64,000 bases of DNA, from contig NZ_JBHSCH010000009.1 in assembly GCF_042651065.1 (NCBI RefSeq), positions 1-64,000 on the forward strand, in the 5' to 3' direction. The position numbers were made by a program, and so were the translations under genes. How positions within the stretch are numbered: the first letter of the stretch is position 1; every line of letters begins with the position of its first letter. Source of the DNA: Pseudoroseomonas aestuarii (lineage in GTDB: Bacteria; Pseudomonadota; Alphaproteobacteria; Acetobacterales; Acetobacteraceae). The notes under the pieces are model-generated. The model was not told the DNA's origin, did no database searches, and worked only from the letters and a program-made list of their open reading frames with translations. This document shows, in pieces, positions 1 through 7,866 of the stretch.

Positions 1-197
1 TGGCGATTACTTCGCCCGTCAATGCCAGAACTGAAGCTTTCTTCCGAAAACCCGCCGCGCCACAAACCAACAACACAGCAGGGCGCGCCTTCTAGGCCCT
101 GGGCGGTACCCTGTCAAACAGGATTCGGCGCCCCGCCGGCGATTTCCGAGCCGGCTGCCCGCAGCCCAGCCCGGCGGCTGACGCATGATCCGGCGGC

Positions 198-1196
198 TCA
201 GCCCTCCGCCAGCCGCATGCGGCCCACCTCAAGCCCATTCCAGTTGCGCAGCACAGGCGCGGCCAATGGGGCCAGCACCGCCTCCTCCGCCTCGCCCAGG
301 GACAGCAGACGGCGCAGCAGGCCCGCCATCACCACCTCGGCGGCGCGCGAGGCGCCATCGTCGCATTTCAGCGCCACGCCGAGGCCGAGTTCCGGCAGCG
401 CGGCGCAGAAGACGCCCTCCGCCCCCACCTTCACGAAGGCCCGCGCGCCCAGCGCCTCCATCACCCGGGTGTCGAACCGCTCGCTGCCCGCCACCATGAA
501 GGGGTGCGCGGCCACGGCGGCGCGCAGCCGGGCCGCGGCGGCCGCCCGCACGGGCTCCAGCCCGTGCCCGGTGCCGATCCGCGCGAAGCCCAGCGCCAGG
601 GCGCGCAGCGGAATGGCGTAGGTCGGGATGGAGCAGCCATCGATGCCGTGGCTGCCCTCCTCCAGGCGGAAGCCGGTCACCCCTTCCAGTGCCGCCTTCA
701 CCTGGCGCTGCACGGCATGGCCCGGCTGGATGTAGCCCGCCGGGGCGGTGTCCGTGCCGCAGGCCAGGCAGACGAAGCCGGCATGCTTGCCCGAGCAGTT
801 GTTGTGCAGCGCGCTGGGCTCGGCGCCGGTGCAGGCCAGGGCGCGGGCGGCGCCGGCATGGCTCGGCCAGTGGGCACCGCATTCGAGCTGCGCCACGCCC
901 TGCCCCGCGGCCGCCAGCATCCGGGCGGCGACGGCGGCATGGCGCGGCTCCCCGCCATGCGAGGCGCAAGCCAGGGCCAGCGCCTCATCGTCCAGCCCGA
1001 AACGGTCCGCCGCGCCGCTTTCCACCAGCGGCAGGGCCTGGATCACCTTCACGGCGGAACGCGGGAAGATGGGCCGCTCGATATCACCGGCGGAGAGCAC
1101 CACCCCGCCCTCGGCATCGACCACCGCGAAGGCGCCGGCATGGCGGGATTCCACCCGGCCGCCGCGCGTCACTTCCACCAGAACCGGGTCCAGCAT
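198..1196 (-). CDS. L-asparaginase II (Rhizobium-type, zinc-containing)
   Basis: Predicted to hydrolyse L-asparagine to aspartate and ammonia in the cytoplasm. The 332-aa product fits the Rhizobium etli type asparaginase family (PF06089), unrelated to E. coli AnsA/AnsB. The family's catalytic and metal residues are visible: S47 and K50 (PRSAVK), S79 (CASHGG), C134 and K137 (NNCSGKH) and C188 (GIDGCS). The ATG at 1196 is preceded by an AGGAAGG Shine-Dalgarno about seven bases upstream; further upstream in-frame codons lack one. It is the last gene of a leftward set with an amidohydrolase and a substrate-binding protein, which suggests salvage of nitrogen from amides or amidines. The substrate is assigned by family only. 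Confidence 0.9.
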   Translation of the reverse strand: MLDPVLVEVTRGGRVESRHAGAFAVVDAEGGVVLSAGDIERPIFPRSAVKVIQALPLVESGAADRFGLDDEALALACASHGGEPRHAAVAARMLAAAGQGVAQLECGAHWPSHAGAARALACTGAEPSALHNNCSGKHAGFVCLACGTDTAPAGYIQPGHAVQRQVKAALEGVTGFRLEEGSHGIDGCSIPTYAIPLRALALGFARIGTGHGLEPVRAAAAARLRAAVAAHPFMVAGSERFDTRVMEALGARAFVKVGAEGVFCAALPELGLGVALKCDDGASRAAEVVMAGLLRRLLSLGEAEEAVLAPLAAPVLRNWNGLEVGRMRLAEG

Positions 1197-1286
1197 CGCC
1201 CTTCCTCCCATGGCTCGCGCGCCCCGGGCGGGGGCGTGCATTTCTCCTGGCTGCACCATGCGGGCCGCCGGCGGTCAAGCCACCCT

Positions 1287-2777
1287 TCACTCCGCGCGCA
1301 GCAGGCGGCGGGAGCGCGTCCAGCCCCGCGCCAGGGCGCGGCAGTGGCAGGCGACATGCGGGGCAATGGCCTCGCACCATTCCCGCACCCCGGCATTCAC
1401 GCCGCGCAGCCGCTCGGCGGCGGCATTGGCCTCGGCGGCGAGGCGCGCCTCGTCCAGCCCCAGCACGCGGCGGTCGCGCAGCTTCCAGGCGCCGCCCACC
1501 ATCACATCGGTCACCGCGCTGCCATCCTCGGTCCAGACGAGCTGGTTGGCGGCGTCGTTGAACGGCGCCCAGTTGATGTGCGCGAGGTCGAGCAGCACCA
1601 GATCCGCCAGCCGGCCGGGCGCGATCTCTCCCGCCTCCAGCCCCAGCAGCCGGGCGGAGCCGGCGGTGGCCAGCCGGACGGTCTCGGCGGTGCCGAGCCA
1701 GTCCTCCTCCTCCGCCTCCTCCCACAGCCGGGAGGCGAAGGCGGCGAGGCGCATCGCCTCGAACATGTTCTGGTTGTCGGAGGAGGAGGAGCCGTCCGTG
1801 CCGATGCCCAGCGCCACCCCCGCCCGCAGCGCCGCCCGCGCCGGCGCGATGCCGGAGGCCAGCCGCATGTTGGCGCCCGGATTGTGCGAGAGCCCGGCCC
1901 CCCGCGCCGCCAGCAGCTCCAGGTCGGATTGCGTCAGCCAGACGCCGTGCGCCACGGAGAAGCGCGGCCCGACCAGCCCCATCCGGTCCATGTGCTCCAG
2001 CAGGGTGGCGCCATAGCGCACCGCGCCGGCGGCGGCCTGGTAGCGCGCCTCGGCCACATGGGTCTGCACCCGCAGGCCGAACTCGTCGGCCAGCGCCGCG
2101 CAGCCGCGCAGGAAGGCCTCCGAGCCGTGCAGCGGGATGGTGGGGCCGAGCCCGAGCGCAATGCCGGCGGCGCCGTGCCGCCAGCCCTTCGCCGCGGCGC
2201 GCAGCGTGGCGAGCGTCGCCTCGGCCGGCGCCATGCGCATGGCCTCGGCGCGGGCCCGAAGCGGTTCGGGCAGCGCCTCCACCAGGCCGGGCGTCGCCTG
2301 GAAGAAGGTGAGGTCGGCCACCATCGGCGCCAGCACGGCGCGCAGGCCGACGCTGGCATAGGCCTCGGCCATCGCCTCCAGCCCCTCCGGGGTGGGGCCG
2401 GGGAACTCGGCCGGCAGGTCGAAGGCGGCGGTGCAGCCCTTCTTCAGCATCTCCACGGCGGTGAGCTGGGTGGAGAGCTTCAGCTCGGCCACGCCGCGGC
2501 CGCCGCCCACCCAGGGGGCATGGGCCAGCAGCAGCGCCAGGTCCCACTTGTCGCCCACCCCCTTGGCCAGGCCGCCATGGCCATGGGTGTGGCCGTTCAC
2601 CAGGCCGGGGATGACCAGCCGTCCCGTGGCGTCGAAGGCTTCCGCATCCTCCACCGCGCTGCCGGGCGGCAGCAGGGCGGCGACGCGGCCCCCCTCCACC
2701 AGGATCTCGGCCAAGGGGGCGGAGAGCGCGTCCGGCGCCAGGACCCGCGCGCCGCGGACCAGCAGCCGCGCCGTCAC
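1287..2777 (-). CDS. Amidohydrolase (ATZ/TRZ, cytosine/guanine deaminase-like)
   Basis: Metal-dependent hydrolase of 496 aa from the amidohydrolase superfamily, probably deaminating a nitrogen heterocycle. The N-terminal strand motif GLVNGHTHG supplies the HxH pair (H63, H65); further metal ligands are seen in QTHVAE and AHGVW, and the aspartate in GTDGSSSSD. Length and order resemble the 8-oxoguanine deaminase/TrzN/AtzA group, but the substrate cannot be read from sequence. The start is a GTG that overlaps the stop of the upstream substrate-binding protein gene (GTGA), so the two are translationally coupled and likely act on the same imported compound. Confidence 0.85.
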   Translation of the reverse strand: MTARLLVRGARVLAPDALSAPLAEILVEGGRVAALLPPGSAVEDAEAFDATGRLVIPGLVNGHTHGHGGLAKGVGDKWDLALLLAHAPWVGGGRGVAELKLSTQLTAVEMLKKGCTAAFDLPAEFPGPTPEGLEAMAEAYASVGLRAVLAPMVADLTFFQATPGLVEALPEPLRARAEAMRMAPAEATLATLRAAAKGWRHGAAGIALGLGPTIPLHGSEAFLRGCAALADEFGLRVQTHVAEARYQAAAGAVRYGATLLEHMDRMGLVGPRFSVAHGVWLTQSDLELLAARGAGLSHNPGANMRLASGIAPARAALRAGVALGIGTDGSSSSDNQNMFEAMRLAAFASRLWEEAEEEDWLGTAETVRLATAGSARLLGLEAGEIAPGRLADLVLLDLAHINWAPFNDAANQLVWTEDGSAVTDVMVGGAWKLRDRRVLGLDEARLAAEANAAAERLRGVNAGVREWCEAIAPHVACHCRALARGWTRSRRLLRAE

Positions 2778-3802
2778 AGCATCCGCTCCGAGCGGGGGGG
2801 CAGGTAGCGGTCGGTGAACATGCTGGCGGCCTCCGGCGGGGTGCCGATGCCATAGGCCTCGGCGTTGACGCGCACCAGCGCCTCGGCCCGCGCCATCTCG
2901 AGCGAGCCCAGCCCCTGGGCGCGGCTGTTGGGGGTGATGATGGACCGGTCCCGCGTCATGGCGAAGCGCCGCGTCTCCAGCGCCTCGTCGAACAGCGCCT
3001 CGCGCTTCTTCAGCGAGGCCATGCCGGCGGGCACATCGTTCAGCAGCAGCTTCAGACCCTCCATGGAGGCCTTCACGAAGCGCGCGGCACTCTCGCCATT
3101 GCGCTCCAGCCACTCGGCGCGGGCGAACAGGCCGGAGCCCGGCAGGTCCAGCCCGTGCTCGGCATAGGGCCAGCCGAGGATCTGCTCCTCCGGGATGCCG
3201 AGGCCCACCAGGTTGAAGTGCACGGTGAAGAGGAAGCCGCTCACCGCGTCCACCTGGTTGGTGCGCAGCATGGTGTCGCGCAGGTTGGCGGCCATCGAGG
3301 TCCAGCGGATGCGGCCCGTGTCGATGCCCGCGGCGCGGGCGAAGGCGGGGAAGAGCAGGCGGCTGCCCTCGCCTTCCGGCGCGCCGAGATGGCGGCCCGC
3401 CACGTCCTGCGGCTTCTCGATGCCACGCCCGCGCAGCGTGACGATGGCCGCCGCCGTGCGGTCGAACACCGGGTAGATCATCACCAGCCGGTTCTGCGGG
3501 TATTCGGCGTTGAACTTCACCGCGCCGGAGAAATCGGCGAAGCCGATGTCGTAGGCGCCGGAGCCCACCTTCACCAGCGTGTCGCCGGAGCCGAAGCCGC
3601 GGTCCATCCGCACGGCCAGCCCCTCGCGCCGGAACAGGCCCCGGTCCTCGGCCAGGGAGAACATGGCGTGGTTGCCCTGCAGCGCCCAGTCGAGCGCGAA
3701 GCGCAGCGGCGCCTGGGCGCGGGCGGTGCGCAGCGCCGGCAGGGCGAGTGCGGCACCCAGGATCAGGCGGCGCGGCAGAGAGGGCTTCGGCGAGGCGGTC
3801 AT
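2774..3802 (-). CDS. ABC transporter substrate-binding protein (NMT1/ThiY/SsuA-like)
   Basis: Periplasmic solute receptor of 342 aa in the THI5/NMT1 fold. An N-terminal export signal begins PRRLILGAALALPAL and ends near ARAQA; the twin arginines make Tat export possible. The mature part has the family pattern FALDW...NHAMFSLAEDRGLFRREGL and GSGDTLVKVGSGAYDIGFAD. These receptors usually bind pyrimidine-like or aromatic sulfonate/nitrile-type compounds. It heads a leftward operon with the amidohydrolase (GTGA overlap) and the asparaginase. No permease or ATPase lies next to it, so these must be encoded elsewhere. The ATG at 3802 is placed just before the signal peptide. Confidence 0.85.
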   Translation of the reverse strand: MTASPKPSLPRRLILGAALALPALRTARAQAPLRFALDWALQGNHAMFSLAEDRGLFRREGLAVRMDRGFGSGDTLVKVGSGAYDIGFADFSGAVKFNAEYPQNRLVMIYPVFDRTAAAIVTLRGRGIEKPQDVAGRHLGAPEGEGSRLLFPAFARAAGIDTGRIRWTSMAANLRDTMLRTNQVDAVSGFLFTVHFNLVGLGIPEEQILGWPYAEHGLDLPGSGLFARAEWLERNGESAARFVKASMEGLKLLLNDVPAGMASLKKREALFDEALETRRFAMTRDRSIITPNSRAQGLGSLEMARAEALVRVNAEAYGIGTPPEAASMFTDRYLPPRSERML

Positions 3803-3904
3803 CGGCGGGGCTCCCGGTTCCAAGGGTGCCGCAGGACCAGCAAGAGCCGGGCCACGGGGCCGCGCCCGGCCCCGCCCCCTTGCCTCAGCCCCTCGCCCGG
3901 GCCC

Positions 3905-4801
3905 TCAGCGCCCCGGCGTAGCGGGGAGCAGCTGCTCCAGGCAGCGTGCCAGGGATTGCCGCCAGTCGGCGGGCTGGATGCCGTGCACGGCGGTGATGCG
4001 GCTGCAGTCGAGCCGCCCATCGGCCGGGCGGCGCGCCTTGGTCGGGTACTGGTCGGTGGTGATGGCGGAGAGCGCCGGCACCTTCGCGCCGCGCTTCTCG
4101 GCCTGGGCGAAGATCTCGGCGGCGAAGCCGTGCCAGGTGGTCCAGGGCGCGCCGGTCAGGTGGAAGAGGCCGAAGGCCGGGTCGCCCGCCGGCGCCGCCG
4201 CCAGGCGCGGCAGCATGCGGGCGATGGCGTCGGCCAGGTCGGCGGCGAATGTGGGGGCGCCGTGCTGGTCGGCCACCACCGAGAGGGCGGGGCGCTCGGC
4301 GCCGAGGCGCAGCATGGTCTTGAGGAAATTGTTGCCGTCGGCACTGCACACCCAGGCGGTGCGCAGGATGGCCGAGCGCGGGTTGGCCGCCATCACCGCC
4401 GCCTCGCCGGCCTGCTTGGTGCGGCCATAGACGCTGGCCGGCGCCGTCGGGTCGGTCTCGACGTAAGGGGCGCCCTTCGTGCCGTCGAACACGTAGTCGG
4501 TCGAGACGTGCAGGAAGGGCAGGCCACGCGCCGCGGCGGCGGCGGCCAGCAGCCCGGCGCCGGTCGCGTTGATGGCCAGGGCCAGCTCCGGCTCGTCCTC
4601 GGCGCGGTCCACGGCGGTGTAGGCGGCGGCGTTGATGATGGCCTCCGGCGCCGCCTGCTCCACCGCGCGGGCGATCGAGGCCGCGTCGGTCAGGTCCAGC
4701 TCCGGCGCCTCGAGGGCGGTGACGGCATGGCCATCCTGCGGCAGCCGGCGGGCGAGGGCGAGGGCGAGCTGGCCGGTCCGCCCGGCGACGAGGACGCGCA
4801 T
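3905..4801 (-). CDS. rfbD: dTDP-4-dehydrorhamnose reductase
   Basis: Catalyses the last step of dTDP-L-rhamnose synthesis, the NAD(P)H reduction of dTDP-4-keto-rhamnose, in the cytoplasm. The 298-aa product is an extended SDR: the Rossmann start is MRVLVAGRTGQLA, the substrate-loop motif is HVSTDYVFDG, and the catalytic YxxxK is YGRTK. The usual partners rfbA, rfbB and rfbC are not in the window, so it is an orphan here. Its ATG overlaps the stop of a 17-codon upstream ORF (TGATG). Rhamnose would feed LPS or the exopolysaccharide encoded further right. Confidence 0.93.
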   Translation of the reverse strand: MRVLVAGRTGQLALALARRLPQDGHAVTALEAPELDLTDAASIARAVEQAAPEAIINAAAYTAVDRAEDEPELALAINATGAGLLAAAAAARGLPFLHVSTDYVFDGTKGAPYVETDPTAPASVYGRTKQAGEAAVMAANPRSAILRTAWVCSADGNNFLKTMLRLGAERPALSVVADQHGAPTFAADLADAIARMLPRLAAAPAGDPAFGLFHLTGAPWTTWHGFAAEIFAQAEKRGAKVPALSAITTDQYPTKARRPADGRLDCSRITAVHGIQPADWRQSLARCLEQLLPATPGR

Positions 4802-4851
4802 CAGGCCACCCGCATCTGGGTGGCGCGGCGGCGGTCGGTGATGCTGGGCAT
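4801..4851 (-). CDS. Possible 16-aa leader peptide coupled to rfbD
   Basis: A 17-codon ORF encoding MPSITDRRRATQMRVA ends in a TGA that shares its A with the ATG of rfbD. A GGGGAG element lies about eight bases before its ATG, better than anything directly before rfbD, so ribosomes may reach rfbD by coupling through this peptide. No homology is recognised. It could equally be chance; only the overlap and the ribosome-binding site support it. Confidence 0.3.
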   Translation of the reverse strand: MPSITDRRRATQMRVA

Positions 4852-5114
4852 GGCAGGGCTCCCCGTTTGCGGAGGGCTCTTTTAGGGAATGGCTCCCGGC
4901 CCTGGTAGCCCTCGGCTCCGTGAGATCCGGCGGCACGGGAGACCGGCCTGGATGAACAGGATGCAATCCTGTGGGCCGCTTTCCGCCCCGATACACAAAA
5001 AAGGCGTGAAGGTGGGGGCTGACGCCCCCCCAGCCCAGCGGCACGCGCTTGACCACCCCCGGCGGAGTGTGTCTCTCCTGCGCGCGTTACCTCATTACTG
5101 CCGGAGTTTGCCTT

Positions 5115-5411
5115 TTGACCGAAGAAACCCGCCCGCTCAGCCGCCAGGACCTGGTCGACGCCGCCGCCGCCGCGACCAGCCTGCCCAAGACCCAGGCTGA
5201 TGCCCTGCTGAAGGCCGTTCTGGCCACGGTGGGCGACGCCCTCGGCGCTGGCCGCGAGGTTCGCCTGGCCGGCTTCGGCAGCTTCGCCGTCAGCCAGCGC
5301 GCCGCGCGCCAGGGGCGTAACCCCGCCACGGGTGAAGTGGTGGAGATCGCCGCCAGCAAGTCCGTCAAGTTCAAGCCCGCCAAGGACCTGAAGCAGCGCC
5401 TGGGCGACTGA
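5115..5411 (+). CDS. HU/IHF-family DNA-binding protein
   Basis: Small nucleoid protein of about 98 aa with the HU fold: LSRQDLVDAAAAATSLPKTQADALLKAV forms the N-terminal helices, VRLAGFGSFAV the turn before the DNA-binding arm, and ARQGRNPATGE the arm tip with the intercalating proline, followed by FKPAKDLKQRL. The start chosen is a TTG eight bases after GGAG (5103-5106). An earlier in-frame TTG at 5049 would add 22 residues (including two cysteines) that do not look like HU. The gene stands alone and is divergent from rfbD. Confidence 0.9.
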   Translation: MTEETRPLSRQDLVDAAAAATSLPKTQADALLKAVLATVGDALGAGREVRLAGFGSFAVSQRAARQGRNPATGEVVEIAASKSVKFKPAKDLKQRLGD

Positions 5412-5468
5412 CCCGAACCGGCGCGGCCGGCGGCACCCGCCCCGGCCGCGCCACTCCCCTGCCCGCCC

Positions 5469-5900
5469 TCACCCTCTCCGAAGGACGGGCGTCTCGCCGG
5501 CATCGTCCGGCAACAGCACCAGACGGCCGTGGCGGACCCCGCGCTCGGCCATCACATGCTCGGCGAAGTGGCGCAGCGCGCCGGCCTCGCCCCGCAGCAC
5601 CGCCACTTCCAGGCACATCTCGTGGTCCAGGTGGAGGTGCAGCGACGACACCGACAGGCCGTGATGGTCGTGGAAGGCGCCGGTCAGCCGCCGCGCCAGG
5701 TCCCGCTGCTCATGGGCATAGGTGTAGACCAGCGCCCCCAGGCTCGGCCCGGCCGCGCCCTCCGCGCCGGCGCTCTGCTGCAGGCCGCTCCGCAGCAGGT
5801 CGCGCATCGCCTCCGAGCGGTTCTGGTAGCCGCGCCGGCGCACCACCGCATCCAGCTCGGCCGCCAGCGCGTCGTCCAGGGTGACAGTCACCCGTTGCAT
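5469..5900 (-). CDS. nikR: NikR-type nickel-responsive transcriptional regulator
   Basis: Metal-sensing repressor of 143 aa. The N-terminal ribbon-helix-helix is MQRVTVTLDDALAAELDAVV...NRSEAMRDLLR; the C-terminal ACT-like domain carries the nickel-ligand pattern HLHLDHEMCLEV, matching the His-x-His and Cys ligands of E. coli NikR, then HFAEHVMAERGVRHG. A GGGAG ribosome site lies seven bases before the ATG. It is transcribed divergently from the nitrile hydratase operon and no nickel importer is nearby, so its likely local target is that operon. I see no canonical GTATGA-N16-TCATAC operator in the intergenic region. A shifted metal specificity, for example cobalt, is possible but speculative. 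Confidence 0.9.
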   Translation of the reverse strand: MQRVTVTLDDALAAELDAVVRRRGYQNRSEAMRDLLRSGLQQSAGAEGAAGPSLGALVYTYAHEQRDLARRLTGAFHDHHGLSVSSLHLHLDHEMCLEVAVLRGEAGALRHFAEHVMAERGVRHGRLVLLPDDAGETPVLRRG

Positions 5901-6066
5901 CGCAACTCCCTCATCCCGCTTCCGCCGGACCGTATCGCGGCCGCCGGCCCCACCGCCAGCCATGCCTCGCGCGAGGGGGGTCTCCGGCGCCCGGGCCTTG
6001 CTTGACCGGACCGGGTGGAAGGACGCACCCTGCGCCGGCCGAACGCAGCGAGGGACCAGCGCCAGC

Positions 6067-6735
6067 ATGACCGGGCATCACCATGGCCACGCGCACGTGC
6101 ATGAGCATGAGCATGAGCATGAGGGCAGCGAGCTTTCCGGCATGGCGCTGCGGGTGCGCGCCCTGGAATCCCTGCTGGTCGAGAAGGGCTATGCCGACCC
6201 GGCCGCGCTGGACGCGCTGATCGAGACCTACGAGACGCGCATCGGCCCGCGCAACGGCGCCCGGGTGGTGGCGCGCGCCTGGGCCGACCCGGCGTTCCGC
6301 GACCATCTGCGGCGGGACGCCACGGCGGCCATCCACGGCATGGGCTTCACCGGCCGGCAGGGCGAGCACATGGTGGCGGTGGAGAACACGCCGGAGGAGC
6401 ACAACCTCGTCGTCTGCACCCTCTGCTCCTGCTACCCCTGGCCGGTGCTGGGGCTGCCGCCGGCCTGGTACAAGGCGCCTGCCTACCGCTCCCGCGCGGT
6501 CATGGACCCGCGCGGCGTGCTGGCCGAGTTCGGCGTGGCGCTGCCGGAGGGGACGCGCATCCGCGTCTGGGATTCCACCGCCGAGACGCGCTACCTCGTC
6601 ATCCCGATGCGCCCCGCCGGCACCGAGGGCTGGAGCGAGGAACGGCTGGCCGCGCTGGTGAGCCGCGATTCCATGATCGGCACCGCCCTGGCGCGCCCGC
6701 CCGCCGAGGCAACCGCGGCAGAAGCCCGCGCATGA
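6067..6735 (+). CDS. nthA: Nitrile hydratase alpha subunit, cobalt type, His-rich N-terminus
   Basis: Catalytic subunit (222 aa) of nitrile hydratase, which hydrates nitriles to amides with a low-spin metal. The metal-binding motif VCTLCSCY (C117, C120, C122) is the cobalt-type version; iron enzymes have CSLCSCT. The first 20 residues are a histidine-rich tail, starting MTGHHHGHAHVHEHEHEHE, ahead of the normal N-terminus (ALRVRALESLLVEKGY); this looks like a metal-binding or metal-storage extension. The start at 6067 is the only good ATG and includes this tail. It heads an operon with the beta subunit (ATGA overlap) and the accessory protein and lies opposite nikR. Confidence 0.95.
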   Translation: MTGHHHGHAHVHEHEHEHEGSELSGMALRVRALESLLVEKGYADPAALDALIETYETRIGPRNGARVVARAWADPAFRDHLRRDATAAIHGMGFTGRQGEHMVAVENTPEEHNLVVCTLCSCYPWPVLGLPPAWYKAPAYRSRAVMDPRGVLAEFGVALPEGTRIRVWDSTAETRYLVIPMRPAGTEGWSEERLAALVSRDSMIGTALARPPAEATAAEARA

Positions 6736-7385
6736 ACGGCGCGCAGGACCTGGGCGGCATGATGGGCTTCGGCCCGGTGCGGCCGGAGCCGGAGCATCTG
6801 CGCTTCCACGCCGCCTGGGAGAAGCGCGCCCTGGCCGTGACGCTTGCCGCCGGGGCGCTGGGGCAATGGAACATCGATGCCAGCCGCCATGCGCGCGAGA
6901 CCCTGCCGCCCGGCGAGTATCTTACCTCCGGCTACTACGAGATCTGGATCAAGGGGCTGGAGAAGCTGCTGCTGGCGCGCGGCCTGGTGACGGCGGAGGA
7001 GCTGCGCGAGGGGCGGATGCGGGCGCCCGGCCCGGCGCTGCCACCGCTGCGGGCCGAGGCGGTGGAGCCGGCGCTGATGCGCGGCTCGCCCTATGACCGC
7101 CCGGCCACGGCGCCGGCGCGCTTCGCGGTGGGCGCGGCGGTGCGCACCCGCCACTTCCACACCCCGGAGCATACCCGCCTGCCCCGCTACGCGCGCGGCC
7201 GGCGGGGCGTGGTCGACCGGGTGCAGGGCGTCTTCGTCTTCCCCGACAGCAACGCGCATGGCCGTGGTGAGGCGCCGCAATGGCTCTACACCGTCCGCTT
7301 CGCCGCCGCCGAACTGTGGGGCGAAGGGGCGGACCCGGACCTGACCGTCTCCATCGATGCCTGGGAGTCCTACCTTGAAGCCTGA
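6732..7385 (+). CDS. nthB: Nitrile hydratase beta subunit
   Basis: The 217-aa partner of the alpha subunit. The family start MNGAQDLGGMMGFGPV is intact, as is the arginine/histidine-rich middle and the SH3-like C-terminal half (RFAVGAAVRTRHFHTPEHTRLPRY...) ending in DAWESYLEA. The beta subunit contributes arginines that hydrogen-bond the oxidised cysteines of the metal centre. Its ATG overlaps the alpha stop codon, which favours equal synthesis of the two subunits. Length is typical. Confidence 0.95.
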   Translation: MNGAQDLGGMMGFGPVRPEPEHLRFHAAWEKRALAVTLAAGALGQWNIDASRHARETLPPGEYLTSGYYEIWIKGLEKLLLARGLVTAEELREGRMRAPGPALPPLRAEAVEPALMRGSPYDRPATAPARFAVGAAVRTRHFHTPEHTRLPRYARGRRGVVDRVQGVFVFPDSNAHGRGEAPQWLYTVRFAAAELWGEGADPDLTVSIDAWESYLEA

Positions 7386-7707
7386 AGCCATGCCCGCCGA
7401 GGCCCCCGGCCTGCCGCGCGACGTGGCGGGGCCGGTGTTCCGCGAGCCCTGGGAGGCGCAGGCCTTCGCCATGGCGGTGGCCGCGCATCAGGCCGGCTGC
7501 TTCACCTGGGCGGAATGGACGGCGGCGCTCGGCCGCCACCTCGCCGCCTGCGAGGCGCCCTACTATGCGCACTGGCTGGCGGCGCTCGAGGAATTGCTGG
7601 CTGAGAAGGGCATTCTCTCCACGGCCGAGCTGGCGGAGCGCCAGGAAGCCTGGGCACGCGCCGCCGCCGCCACGCCGCACGGCCAGCCCATCCTGCTGCC
7701 GGGTTGA
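7375..7707 (+). CDS. Nitrile hydratase accessory protein (cobalt-insertion, P14K-like)
   Basis: Short protein (about 110 aa) resembling the N-terminal half of the nitrile hydratase beta subunit: FREPWEAQAFAMAVAAHQAGCFTWAEWTAALG...YYAHWLAALEELLAEKG. In cobalt-type systems this protein forms a complex with alpha and delivers cobalt by self-subunit swapping. The gene overlaps the end of the beta gene. The start is uncertain: TTG at 7375 has a GGGAG seven bases upstream, and ATG at 7390 lacks a clear site. With alpha and beta it makes a complete maturation-competent operon; no amidase follows. Confidence 0.88.
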   Translation: MKPEAMPAEAPGLPRDVAGPVFREPWEAQAFAMAVAAHQAGCFTWAEWTAALGRHLAACEAPYYAHWLAALEELLAEKGILSTAELAERQEAWARAAAATPHGQPILLPG

Positions 7708-7866
7708 GCGGCGCGCCGCCGCGGGGTCAAGGCGCGCTCCGGCCCTGCCGGCCATTGCGGCGCAGCCTGGGCGCCACTATTTCCGCCGGGCCACGGCCGT
7801 GCGGGGCAGGTTCTCCGCGCCTTTCCTCCCCCCGCGCTTCCCATCTGGCCAGAAAGGCAGATCGCC

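Noticed and set aside
504..2807. 767-codon open frame on the plus strand
   Set aside because: It is antisense to the asparaginase and amidohydrolase genes, rich in Arg/Gly/His/Gln, and has no family features; a shadow caused by high GC.
5014..5029. GGGGGC-TGAC-GCCCCC hairpin as a terminator
   Set aside because: It lies upstream of the HU gene with no gene ending into it and no adjacent T-run in the plus direction; probably chance in GC-rich DNA.
5049..5114. Longer HU-like protein from TTG 5049
   Set aside because: The extra 22 residues do not resemble HU proteins, and the internal TTG at 5115 has a well-spaced GGAG.
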